Virus record (IMG/VR): IMGVR_UViG_3300044953_000352
Location: 1 to 64,000 of that record
DNA length: 64,000 nt
Direction: 5' to 3' (one strand)
From: a virus
The position numbers and the translations under genes are program-made. Below are positions 26,557 through 34,614 of the stretch, in pieces; position 1 is the first letter of the stretch, and every line of letters starts with the position of its first letter. Under the pieces are notes generated by a model. The model worked only from the letters and a program-made list of their open reading frames with translations. It ran no database searches and was not told the origin of the DNA.

Positions 26557-27312
26557 TTAGAATTCTGAAATACCAACCAAGTAATAAGTTGAACAAATAT
26601 TATCCTTTGTAAATATAATCTGACCCAATCCGTTTTTATGATTGCTAATATTAAAAGTAGTCTTATCTACATCTTTGTTTGCAGACAGAATTTCTTTGAA
26701 TAAATCTGCATTAAAATGTACCATCTTAGATAAAGAATTCTTTCCTTCAATTGTTTCTACTTGAAACTTTACATTTGTAGAATTCAATCCTTTAATATTG
26801 TGTCCAAATACCATTTCGATTTGATCGTCGTTATTCCAAAATGTAACCGCAGTGGCATCATGTAATGCAGATTTAGCAGACGAAAACTTACTGATAAATT
26901 CTTTATCTACGATAATCTCTGCTTCAAATTCAGGAATAGCTCCTTTTTTAAGGGTAGCAGGTTCAGGAATCACTGTCAAATCGGCAGTAACATACTTGAT
27001 TTTGGTAGATTTATCACCAAGATTTATTCCAGTAATACGTTCTTCACCATCAATAGTGTTCTTTTCAAATGATGTATTGACATCTTCTTGCAAGATATTA
27101 ATCAACTTTAAAAACTTAGAAGTATCATGAATACCAAACTCAACTTCTTTAAAGTCTGAAAACTCTGAATAGGTTACATTAAGGTGCAACAACTTGTTGT
27201 CAGTAGACACATCTACAGATAGTTTATTATCTGTTGCCTTCCATTTAACTGCTTCATTTGTACCGGAAAGATAATAGTTTTTAATAAAAGTTTCTAGATT
27301 ACTTTTCTTCAT
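26557..27312 (-). CDS. 45: DNA polymerase sliding clamp, T4 gp45-like
   Basis: A ring-forming processivity factor for the polymerase. The chosen start is MKKSNLETFIKN at 27312; an in-frame extension upstream to 27354 begins with a poorly supported codon. The 251-residue size, the alternating strand pattern (DNKLLHLNVTYSEFSDFKEVEFG), and the position between polymerase and clamp loader all match gp45. Sequence similarity of clamps is low, so context carries much of the weight. The polymerase gene ends 3' of a 63-base spacer upstream. Confidence 0.85.
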   Translation of the reverse strand: MKKSNLETFIKNYYLSGTNEAVKWKATDNKLSVDVSTDNKLLHLNVTYSEFSDFKEVEFGIHDTSKFLKLINILQEDVNTSFEKNTIDGEERITGINLGDKSTKIKYVTADLTVIPEPATLKKGAIPEFEAEIIVDKEFISKFSSAKSALHDATAVTFWNNDDQIEMVFGHNIKGLNSTNVKFQVETIEGKNSLSKMVHFNADLFKEILSANKDVDKTTFNISNHKNGLGQIIFTKDNICSTYYLVGISEF

Positions 27313-27375
27313 ATAATAACTGTATTTTACTGTGTATAGTATAGTTGAAAACAATAGGAGTGTCGATTTTTTATA

Positions 27376-29901
27376 TCAGAAATCAAAGAAGTCTGATGCA
27401 TTATTTGAATTTGCATCAGGATAATGCCAATTCAATACTTTGTAAAAATCTTCTAATTTAGATTTTAACTCTTGTTCGTACATTGAATTTCTATCAATAT
27501 ATTTTTCAATGAAATTTAAAATTTGATCTGGATCAGTATCATCCGCTTTCATGGCAATTGCTTCTATGCCAAATGAATTCTCAGACAAGTATACCCACTT
27601 GATTTTTTGCCCATGAACAATTCTTGGATGTTTTTTATGTAAATTCCAATGTTCCAATAGATCATTATATGCTAATCCAGCTTTTACTTGCGCCGGTGTA
27701 CCAAGTACAAATGTAAAAGGAGAACGAGTTTGTGGATTGTAATTTTTACTTTTATCCTGACTCATAAATTTTACACTAGTATTTTTTGCAATATCTATGA
27801 TAGATACCGTGTCAATATTCTTTTTAAAGTCAAGAATTTTTTCATCGATAATTGATTTATCTACCTTTTTAAGAAGATCAATCAAGAATTGATTCATGAA
27901 TGTACGAAACTTTAAAGGAAAACTTGTGCGTACAACATCGATTCCTTTAATTTCTAGTTCATCACATTCAATACCACCTTTATTTATGATGAATTGAGTA
28001 TAACGTTTTTTAGCCAACCAAAATCCAGTCTTTGCAATCACTTCTTGTTTTGCATCAAAACGATGTGTTTTCAAATGAAACATTTTCTGTGACATCACAT
28101 CAAACATTTTATTTACAAACTTTTGAACTTCTGAACACACCGACAAAATAGCAGTGGTCATTTGTTTTTCATCATTTACATCTATTTCAGGCATTTTATG
28201 CTTGATAATAGGCAATGCACTTGCAAAACAACTGTCTGTATCGGAATAAATAACATAATCCTCCTCTTTATTTAGTTCTTTTTTGTAATACAGATTTACT
28301 GCTTTTCCAACAGTCTGAATAATAGTAACACCAGTTTTAGTTACAGCTTCAGCATTATCCTTATCATAAAAACGAAATATAGGAAGTCCGAGAACTCCAT
28401 AAGCACTATTCAACATGATTTTTTGCACCAACTGACGTTGATGATAAAATTCATACAATTCTTTGTTGTTTTCTTTACCATATTTCTTTTCCAACTTACG
28501 CATTTCAACACGTTCATTGAACCATTTAATCAATATGTCAGGAATAACACCAACTTTATCACGTTTATATAGACATCCATTACTTGCAACACTGAGATTC
28601 TGCTGATCAAGCAATTGCTTAAATTCATCAACAGTATATGGATTTCCAGAAATAAAAATCTTCTCTAATTCTCCGTTTATAAATTTCTCAACATCCCAGT
28701 TGTCTACTTTACCAACTTTGGTTTCTGGACTGATATTAAGACTAATGATAATATTAGGATACATACTTGTAAGGTCCAAGTCGTAAATCCATTCATAACG
28801 ACCCGGAATAGGATCTTTTACGTATGCACCTTCAAATCCTTCTTCGTTGTCTTCAATACGTTGTTCATACTCTTCTCGTCCTTCTATTGGTTTATTTGGA
28901 GCAATTCTACCTCCGTTTCTACGAAGATATGTCAATATAGCTCCTTCAAGATAACGAGAACTCATTGAAAAACTTTCATACGGAACGTGTCCTGCATGAC
29001 AGATCTTTCTTGCCAATTCGATATATTTTTTAAGTTTATCTAATACAACAACAATCTTTACGTCATTTAAATTGTATTCAAGATACTTATTCAGATCGTT
29101 TTTATACAAATCATTCAAACTACCTTTATATTGTATTTTATCAATATTGACAAACTTTTTACCAATGTAACCGAGTGCATACGATGGTTCCTTTTTGTCA
29201 GCGTACTTCTTGAAAAGTTCAAGATAATCCAAACAGGAAATTCCAGCAACAACCAAACGTTTGCTCCAATCGTTGATATAACAAATTTGAATAGGACTCA
29301 ATCGTTTGGCGTGATCGTTGCCCATGACATTCTTAATTCGATTATACATATATGGCATATCGAATCCATCAATGTTCCATCCAGTAACAATTGTAAATGC
29401 AAGTTCTTCCCACTTATTGAGAAATCCGTTTAACAAATTATATTCATTGTCATAACAGATAACTTCAACACCATTGATTACTTGTTGATTTACACGATTA
29501 TCTTTATCCAACAAAAATGCAATATACTTGTCAGATGGTTGGTCATAAATCGATATTGCTGTGATTTCCTTATCACCCTTTTCGACATTAGGAAACCCAC
29601 CCTCAGAATCAGTTTCAATATCAATAAAACCGATGCGGTGTCCTGTAGAAACATCATCACTATCTTCGTACAAATCAATTAAAACTTTAGTGTCTAGAGG
29701 AACATCCGCTTCAAACAAAGAAGGATCTCTTGGATTAAAATGAGTTACACGTTCTAATTCATCTCCATAAATGCTGCGATAACGTCCACCAGCACGTTTA
29801 CGATAGGCATAATTTCTAAAAGGAACGTTTTGATAGCCACCTTTATCATCCCAAAGATGTACTGTACTAGATTTCTTATCAATAAATATATTTTTATACA
29901 C
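27376..29901 (-). CDS. 43: DNA polymerase, family B, T4 gp43-like
   Basis: The replicative polymerase with 3'-5' proofreading. Exo I is DIETD (94-98), Exo II NIDGFD (176-181), Exo III Tyr275-Asp280. Pol A is DLTSMYPNI (376-384), Pol B Lys494 through NSAYG (498-502), Pol C YSDTDS (552-557). The extreme C-terminus ASDFFDF looks like a clamp-binding peptide, as in T4 gp43. 841 residues is close to the T4 enzyme's 898. The only supported start is GTG at 29901, because an in-frame stop lies just upstream. It follows the 75-residue gene by 6 bases. No intein is present. Confidence 0.96.
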   Translation of the reverse strand: MYKNIFIDKKSSTVHLWDDKGGYQNVPFRNYAYRKRAGGRYRSIYGDELERVTHFNPRDPSLFEADVPLDTKVLIDLYEDSDDVSTGHRIGFIDIETDSEGGFPNVEKGDKEITAISIYDQPSDKYIAFLLDKDNRVNQQVINGVEVICYDNEYNLLNGFLNKWEELAFTIVTGWNIDGFDMPYMYNRIKNVMGNDHAKRLSPIQICYINDWSKRLVVAGISCLDYLELFKKYADKKEPSYALGYIGKKFVNIDKIQYKGSLNDLYKNDLNKYLEYNLNDVKIVVVLDKLKKYIELARKICHAGHVPYESFSMSSRYLEGAILTYLRRNGGRIAPNKPIEGREEYEQRIEDNEEGFEGAYVKDPIPGRYEWIYDLDLTSMYPNIIISLNISPETKVGKVDNWDVEKFINGELEKIFISGNPYTVDEFKQLLDQQNLSVASNGCLYKRDKVGVIPDILIKWFNERVEMRKLEKKYGKENNKELYEFYHQRQLVQKIMLNSAYGVLGLPIFRFYDKDNAEAVTKTGVTIIQTVGKAVNLYYKKELNKEEDYVIYSDTDSCFASALPIIKHKMPEIDVNDEKQMTTAILSVCSEVQKFVNKMFDVMSQKMFHLKTHRFDAKQEVIAKTGFWLAKKRYTQFIINKGGIECDELEIKGIDVVRTSFPLKFRTFMNQFLIDLLKKVDKSIIDEKILDFKKNIDTVSIIDIAKNTSVKFMSQDKSKNYNPQTRSPFTFVLGTPAQVKAGLAYNDLLEHWNLHKKHPRIVHGQKIKWVYLSENSFGIEAIAMKADDTDPDQILNFIEKYIDRNSMYEQELKSKLEDFYKVLNWHYPDANSNNASDFFDF

Positions 29902-29907
29902 AGAGTT

Positions 29908-30135
29908 TTATGAAGATAATTTATTTTTCAAAGAAACAAATATGTGTTTGTGTTCTTCTTTAATGAACTTTTCACACAAGTCTATTCTTTGAATCAATTT
30001 ATCATGACGAATAGAAGTAAATAGCATAAGTTCCATTTCAATGCCAGCCAAAACTTGAGGACTGACTTTGTTTACCATAAACCATAACATTGCTACTTCA
30101 TCTTCATTCAATGATTTTAATTGTTCAATCTTCAT
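29908..30135 (-). CDS. Hypothetical protein, 75 aa
   Basis: No family recognised. It is a small helical protein (SLNEDEVAMLWFMVNKVSP) with a mixed charged C-terminus. It lies 6 bases before the DNA polymerase start and 30 bases after the FecR-like gene, so it is likely translated with the polymerase. No catalytic motif. Confidence 0.6.
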   Translation of the reverse strand: MKIEQLKSLNEDEVAMLWFMVNKVSPQVLAGIEMELMLFTSIRHDKLIQRIDLCEKFIKEEHKHIFVSLKNKLSS

Positions 30136-30165
30136 CCATCTATGATACCACCATCAACCTAAAAG

Positions 30166-30915
30166 TCAACGTATTTCAACACCAAAAATTTCTTTATTAA
30201 TTACAATAAATTTAATATTATCTTCAATCACAGTCATAGTATTTATGTCATTTAATATATCTTTTAGATCGGCATCTTCTAAACTTTTTATTGTAAATAC
30301 ATTTCCCTTTTTAATCATTTGTTCTGCTGCTCTTCCTTGAAATTTCGGGGAAGGTACAACAACGACCATATTTTTTTCTTTGATAATTTGTTCACGTTTG
30401 CTTGCACCGTCAAATACAACTGTTTCTCCTTCTAAAACAATCACCATTAAACTTTTCTCTTCACTTCTAATAAAAAATTTTCCTTTTTTTGGAGCAACGG
30501 TTCCCATTTCAGTTGCAATTAAAATCGGTGATGTATTTTCATTATACAAATAAATTGTACCATTTAAAGAAGTATTTATGTTTTCAGTAGTATATTGTAT
30601 AACATCAGGTAAACTCTCTATATTTAGTATTTTTTGATCGAACGTATCTATAGAAAAACGAGAATTTTCATTAACTTTTATAATAATATCAGAACTTAAT
30701 GTTAATGTTACATCACTATTTGTAGATGTTAAAACTGTATAATTATTTTTACAATCATACGTTTGTTTAGAAATTGGACTATTTGTTATAACACTAGTGC
30801 CGTTAATATTTTCTAAAATTACATTATTTGTAAAAGTAGAAATGTAAAATTTACCATCTGCAATCACTTTGAGTGGCAAAATTGACATTAAAATAAAAAA
30901 AAGAATACGTTTCAT
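30166..30915 (-). CDS. FecR-like exported protein with signal peptide
   Basis: Begins with a clean Sec signal peptide: basic MKR, hydrophobic ILFFILMSILPLKVI, then an ADG cleavage region near residue 20. The mature part is beta-rich with 'VTLTLSSDIIIKVNENSRFSI' and 'VLEGETVVFDGASK', the two halves typical of FecR-type domains. FecR proteins sit in the periplasm and in bacteria pass siderophore signals or bind peptidoglycan-linked partners. An exported protein inside a replication block is unusual for a phage. 249 residues, first gene of the block on this strand. The family call is moderate; a host-envelope-acting protein is inferred. Confidence 0.55.
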   Translation of the reverse strand: MKRILFFILMSILPLKVIADGKFYISTFTNNVILENINGTSVITNSPISKQTYDCKNNYTVLTSTNSDVTLTLSSDIIIKVNENSRFSIDTFDQKILNIESLPDVIQYTTENINTSLNGTIYLYNENTSPILIATEMGTVAPKKGKFFIRSEEKSLMVIVLEGETVVFDGASKREQIIKEKNMVVVVPSPKFQGRAAEQMIKKGNVFTIKSLEDADLKDILNDINTMTVIEDNIKFIVINKEIFGVEIR

Positions 30916-30957
30916 AATAAATCGACATCGTAAAGAGTTTACTCTATGTTAATACAT

Positions 30958-32049
30958 ATGTCTGACAACACCAAAGAAATCAAAGAAATCAAAGACACCA
31001 AAGAAATCAAAGAAATCAAAGACACCAAAGAAATCAAAGAAATCAAAGAAATCAAAGACACCAAAGAAATCAAAGAAATCAAAGAAATCAAAGAAATCAA
31101 AGAAATCAAAGAAATCAAAGAAATCAAAGAAATCACAGAAATCACAGAAAATCAAGAACCAAAGAAAAAGAAAGTAAGTTTTAGCCAATATAGTATGTGG
31201 ATGAAATGTCCCCATAGTTGGTATCTAAATTACGCAAAAGGATTGCGTAAAACAGATTTAAATTTAAACATTTTCTTCGGAACCGCTATGCATGTAGCTA
31301 TCCAAACATATCTAGAAACCTTATATTCCAAAGGAATGGTTGAAGCAGATAGTTTAGATATGTATAATCTTTTTAAAACTAAATTTCACGAAGAAGTTGA
31401 AAAAGAAAAAGATAATTTTACTTACACAAATGAAGAATTTGCTGGCTTCGTAAAAGATGGTCACGATATTTTAGATACATTTTTGAGTGCGTCTGCAAGA
31501 CTAAAATACTTTCCAAATAATAAATACGAGTTTATTGGTGTTGAAACTCCATTAAACATGGAGATTCTAAATAGTGTAGATTTCGTAGCATTTGTTGATT
31601 TAATATTAAAAGACAAAACCACAGGAAAAGTAAAAATATACGACTTTAAAACATCTTCTGCTGGATGGAATAGCTACATGAAAGAAGATGAAAGTAAATA
31701 TAGCCAAATATTGCTGTATAAAGCATTTTACAGTAAAAAATTCAATGTTCCTCTCAACATGATTGATGTCGAATTCTTTATCTTAAAGAGAAAACTATAT
31801 GAAAATGCCAACTTTCCTCAAAGTAGAATTCAAACATTTGAACCTACAAACAACAATAAAGCTATTGTAGGGGCTTTAAAAGGGTTCACTGACTTCGTTA
31901 AAGAATGTTTTACGCCACAAGGAGAGTATAATTTAGAAGTAAAATATCTAAAAATACCGGGAAAAAACAAGAAAAATTGCAAATATTGCGCCCATCACAA
32001 AAAACTATGTGACGGTAAAGCAGATAAAATAGAACAAGAAATTTTGTGA
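30958..32049 (+). CDS. RecB/Cas4-like PD-(D/E)XK nuclease with Fe-S cysteines and an N-terminal KEI repeat
   Basis: Nuclease core: 'FGTAMHVAIQTYLET' (RecB-family helix), 'VDFVAFVDLIL' (first acidic metal ligand) and 'KIYDFKTSS' (Asp-x-Lys). A single Cys in KCPHSWYLNY and a C-terminal C-x2-C-x6-C (KNCKYCAHHKKLC) match the 4Fe-4S arrangement of AddB/Cas4-type nucleases. Before the core lie about 60 residues of Lys-Glu-Ile/Lys-Asp-Thr triplets. I chose MSDNTKEI at 30958; another ATG is at 30946. The likely role is DNA end processing or recombination. The Fe-S reading depends on cysteine spacing only. Confidence 0.8.
   Translation: MSDNTKEIKEIKDTKEIKEIKDTKEIKEIKEIKDTKEIKEIKEIKEIKEIKEIKEIKEITEITENQEPKKKKVSFSQYSMWMKCPHSWYLNYAKGLRKTDLNLNIFFGTAMHVAIQTYLETLYSKGMVEADSLDMYNLFKTKFHEEVEKEKDNFTYTNEEFAGFVKDGHDILDTFLSASARLKYFPNNKYEFIGVETPLNMEILNSVDFVAFVDLILKDKTTGKVKIYDFKTSSAGWNSYMKEDESKYSQILLYKAFYSKKFNVPLNMIDVEFFILKRKLYENANFPQSRIQTFEPTNNNKAIVGALKGFTDFVKECFTPQGEYNLEVKYLKIPGKNKKNCKYCAHHKKLCDGKADKIEQEIL
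30973..31143 (+). repeat. Tandem 9-base repeat coding for Lys-Glu-Ile units
   Basis: About 19 uninterrupted units of the 9-mer aaagaaatc, with the variant aaagacacc at intervals of three to four units and acagaaatc at the end. Perfect tandem repetition of this length can expand or contract by slippage in whole codons, so the protein length may vary between isolates. The repeat is in frame throughout. Confidence 0.95.
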
Positions 32050-32107
32050 AATAAAAAAAATACTTCATAAATACGTATATATGTATATGCATATATACGG
32101 CTATATT

Positions 32108-32344
32108 ATGAAGAACAATAGTATTACAACAGTAAAGGTAGATAAAAGTCTTTACGAGTTATTTAAGATCAATAATATAAAAAATAAGTTTTATTTACAA
32201 GATCTCGTCAATCGATGCATGTATTTGTATATGAATGACGAGACTTTTCGTAACAAGATTTATAATTTTAATATTCCAATATTAAGCGAAGAATCACAAT
32301 TAACGATTCTTAATTTCACAGGATCATCAATACCAACGGAATAA
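32108..32344 (+). CDS. Small protein, possibly ribbon-helix-helix type
   Basis: I chose the ATG at 32108 (MKNNSITTVKVDKSLYELF), a beta-strand then helix start similar to ribbon-helix-helix regulators; the similarity is short and not decisive. A weaker in-frame start lies at 32081. The C-terminus is polar. It lies about 58 bases after the nuclease stop in an AT-rich spacer full of TATATA steps, and 1 base before the next gene. 78 residues. Confidence 0.5.
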   Translation: MKNNSITTVKVDKSLYELFKINNIKNKFYLQDLVNRCMYLYMNDETFRNKIYNFNIPILSEESQLTILNFTGSSIPTE

Positions 32345-32345
32345 T

Positions 32346-32891
32346 ATGAATAAAAAGAAAAAGATATTACTTTTGAGCGATGATTTACGTATGCATAGTG
32401 GTATAGCTACTATGAGTAGAGAATTGGTGTTAGGTACTGCACATCATTATGATTGGGTTCAGATTGCCGGTGCTATAAAACATCCAGAAGCAGGTAAAAT
32501 AGTTGACTTGTCTGAGGCGTCTCGTCAATTAGGAATTAAAGATCCTTATATCAGACTATATCCAACAGATGGTTATGGAAATGATCAGTTGTTATTTGCT
32601 GTAATGGAACAAGAGAAACCCGATGCATTAATGCATTTTACTGATCCTCGTTATTGGGGATGGTTATATGCAATTGAAAACCAAATTCACAAAAAGATTC
32701 CATTGACATATTTGGACATATGGGATGATTTGCCGTATCCAATGTGGAATAGACCGTTTTATGAAAGCTGTGATGCTCTATTCGCTATTAGTAAACAAAC
32801 CGACAATATTAATAAATGGGTGTTGCGTCCAGAAAATTGTATTGCCGTTGACGGATATTATGACAAAGAAGGAAATTTAATTAAGTACTGA
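32346..32891 (+). CDS. Glycosyltransferase N-terminal half (GT4-like), ends at in-frame TGA
   Basis: 181 residues that look like the N-terminal acceptor domain of a GT-B enzyme: KKILLLSDDLRMHSGIATMSREL at the start, ending 'CIAVDGYYDKEGNLIKY' before TGA at 32889. The next gene (32904) is in the same frame and begins with the matching donor domain. TGAGGA just before the next ATG could act as a ribosome-binding site, so two coupled polypeptides are also plausible. Either a split two-subunit enzyme or one gene with a TGA at a Trp position. Confidence 0.65.
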   Translation: MNKKKKILLLSDDLRMHSGIATMSRELVLGTAHHYDWVQIAGAIKHPEAGKIVDLSEASRQLGIKDPYIRLYPTDGYGNDQLLFAVMEQEKPDALMHFTDPRYWGWLYAIENQIHKKIPLTYLDIWDDLPYPMWNRPFYESCDALFAISKQTDNINKWVLRPENCIAVDGYYDKEGNLIKY

Positions 32892-32903
32892 GGAATTATT
32901 GTT

Positions 32904-33926
32904 ATGCCATTTAAAATTAATAATGAAATAGTTAATAAACATTTGTTGCATTATGTGCCACATGGAATCAACCATGAAGTTTTCAAGCCATTGGATAAAT
33001 ATGACAAAACTCTAAAGGCTAGAAAAAAGAAACTATTTGGTGATACTGTGTATGATTTTGTAATATTCTATAATAGTAGAAACGTTCAAAGAAAAAAGAC
33101 TGCCAATACTATTTTAGCATTTAGAGCATTCTGTGACAATTTAACTCCAGAAGAAGCTTCAAAATGTGTATTAGTATTGCATACAGAAGCTATACAAGAT
33201 GCAGGTACAGATTTACCAGCAACAATTGAAGCTTTGTGTACAAATTATAAAGTAATCATTGATGAAGAAAAGCAAACACCCGAGGATATGTGTGCGAATT
33301 ATAGTATCGCAGATGTAACTGTGCTTATTAGTAGCAATGAAGGATTTGGATTGAGTGTTGCAGAAAGTATTATTTGTGGAACTCCTGTGGTTGTTAATGT
33401 TACTGGAGGTTTACAAGATCAAATAGGTCAAGTAGATAACGATGGAAACCCAGTTACATTTAATTCAAAGTTTGGAACAAATAATTCTGGTAAATATAGA
33501 AAACACGGAGTGTGGGCTAAACCTGTTTGGCCAGTAGCACGAGGATTACAAGGAAGTCCTCCGACACCATATATTTTTGATGATTGGTGTACTTGGGAAG
33601 AAGTTGCTGAAGCATTCATGTATTGGTATTTAATGAAACCTGAAGACAGAGAAAAATGTGGATTAGAAGGTCGTCGTTGGGCAATGAACGAAGGAGGACT
33701 AAACAGTAAAAATATGTGTGCTCAATTTATTAAAGCAATGGATTATACATTAGAACACTTTGTTCCTTCAACTTCATTCGGACTTTATAAACCGGAAAGT
33801 TTTTATGGTCAAACACAACCATTTAATAATATTGGAGTAGAAATTCCTGTTATTGATAAAAATAAACTAGGAATTGATATTAGTCACACATTAAAACAAC
33901 TTGAAACAATATCAATAAAAAATTGA
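32904..33926 (+). CDS. Glycosyltransferase C-terminal half (GT4-like donor domain)
   Basis: 340 residues with 'LHYVPHGINHEVFKP' at the inter-domain linker, then 'FYNSRNVQRKKTANTIL', 'CANYSIADVTVLISSNEGFGLSVAESIICGTPVVV' (GT4 E-x7-E donor loop) and a Gly-rich loop. By itself it lacks the N-terminal GT-B domain, which is the preceding gene. The ATG at 32904 has a GAGGA stretch about 10 bases upstream, unusual here where most starts have none. Its TGA stop lies 31 bases before dut. Confidence 0.75.
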   Translation: MPFKINNEIVNKHLLHYVPHGINHEVFKPLDKYDKTLKARKKKLFGDTVYDFVIFYNSRNVQRKKTANTILAFRAFCDNLTPEEASKCVLVLHTEAIQDAGTDLPATIEALCTNYKVIIDEEKQTPEDMCANYSIADVTVLISSNEGFGLSVAESIICGTPVVVNVTGGLQDQIGQVDNDGNPVTFNSKFGTNNSGKYRKHGVWAKPVWPVARGLQGSPPTPYIFDDWCTWEEVAEAFMYWYLMKPEDREKCGLEGRRWAMNEGGLNSKNMCAQFIKAMDYTLEHFVPSTSFGLYKPESFYGQTQPFNNIGVEIPVIDKNKLGIDISHTLKQLETISIKN

Positions 33927-33957
33927 CTTTGATTTATATTTTAGTATCATTTATACC

Positions 33958-34614
33958 ATGACAATACAAATAGAAAAAAACGAAACATATACAGATATTA
34001 ATGTGTTGCCAAAAAAAGCAACAGAAAGATCTACTGGATGTGATATTGTAACCATAAGCGATCCAGAAATTGTTGGAGAAAAAACTGACACTGGATATAA
34101 AAGAATCGATTATATTCAATATAAAACTAATCTTAAATTAGCTGTTCAAAAAGAATCGACAGGATGGAATGGAACTTCACATGTTGAACTCATTGATTAT
34201 GATATTCTAGCATTTCCTCGCAGTAGTGTTAGTAAATATAATTTAATATTAGCAAACTGTATTGGTCTAATTGACGCAGATTATCGTGGAGAAGTTTTAC
34301 TTCGTTTTAAATATATCTGGCAACCAGAAGACTTTGATTTTTCAGAAAAATCTGTAATTGTAGGTACTCCAAATATTGACAAGGTTTATAAAAAAGGAGA
34401 TAAAATTTGTCAATTGAAAGCTACAAAAGTCGAAAATATAAATTTTGTATTAGTAGATAAATTGGATACCACTTCAAGAGGTGAAGGTGGATTTGGAAGC
34501 ACAAATAAACCAAATGTATCTGATTCAGTAATTGAATCTTGGAAGAAAAATCCGTTTGTTGCTCCTGAAAGAAAATATAGTGATTTAATAAAAGAAAAAG
34601 AAAAAAGTATATGA
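33958..34614 (+). CDS. dut: dUTPase
   Basis: Hydrolyses dUTP to dUMP and pyrophosphate, keeping uracil out of DNA and feeding dTTP synthesis. All five trimeric dUTPase motifs are present: STGCDI (I), FPRSSVSKYN (II), IGLIDADYRGEV (III), GDKICQL (IV) and RGEGGFGST (V). An insertion of about 30 residues lies before motif II, and the C-terminal tail extends about 35 residues past motif V. 218 residues. The stop overlaps the ATG of the next gene (ATGA). Confidence 0.93.
   Translation: MTIQIEKNETYTDINVLPKKATERSTGCDIVTISDPEIVGEKTDTGYKRIDYIQYKTNLKLAVQKESTGWNGTSHVELIDYDILAFPRSSVSKYNLILANCIGLIDADYRGEVLLRFKYIWQPEDFDFSEKSVIVGTPNIDKVYKKGDKICQLKATKVENINFVLVDKLDTTSRGEGGFGSTNKPNVSDSVIESWKKNPFVAPERKYSDLIKEKEKSI

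Noticed and set aside
30973-31143. CRISPR-like repeat array
   Set aside because: The units are 9 bases and directly adjacent with no spacers, and they code in frame.
30939-31215. Minus-strand open frames of Ile-Ser-Leu or Phe-Asp-Phe repeats
   Set aside because: They are the complement of the KEI repeat in the nuclease gene, have no other support, and would be simple-sequence shadows.
10903-33926. Global recoding of TGA as Trp (genetic code 4)
   Set aside because: Many intact genes end in TGA inside ATGA overlaps (for example dut, the RfbH-like, aldolase and LdpA-like genes). Reading these TGAs as sense would add overlap tails to conserved C-termini, so only local readthrough or error is considered.
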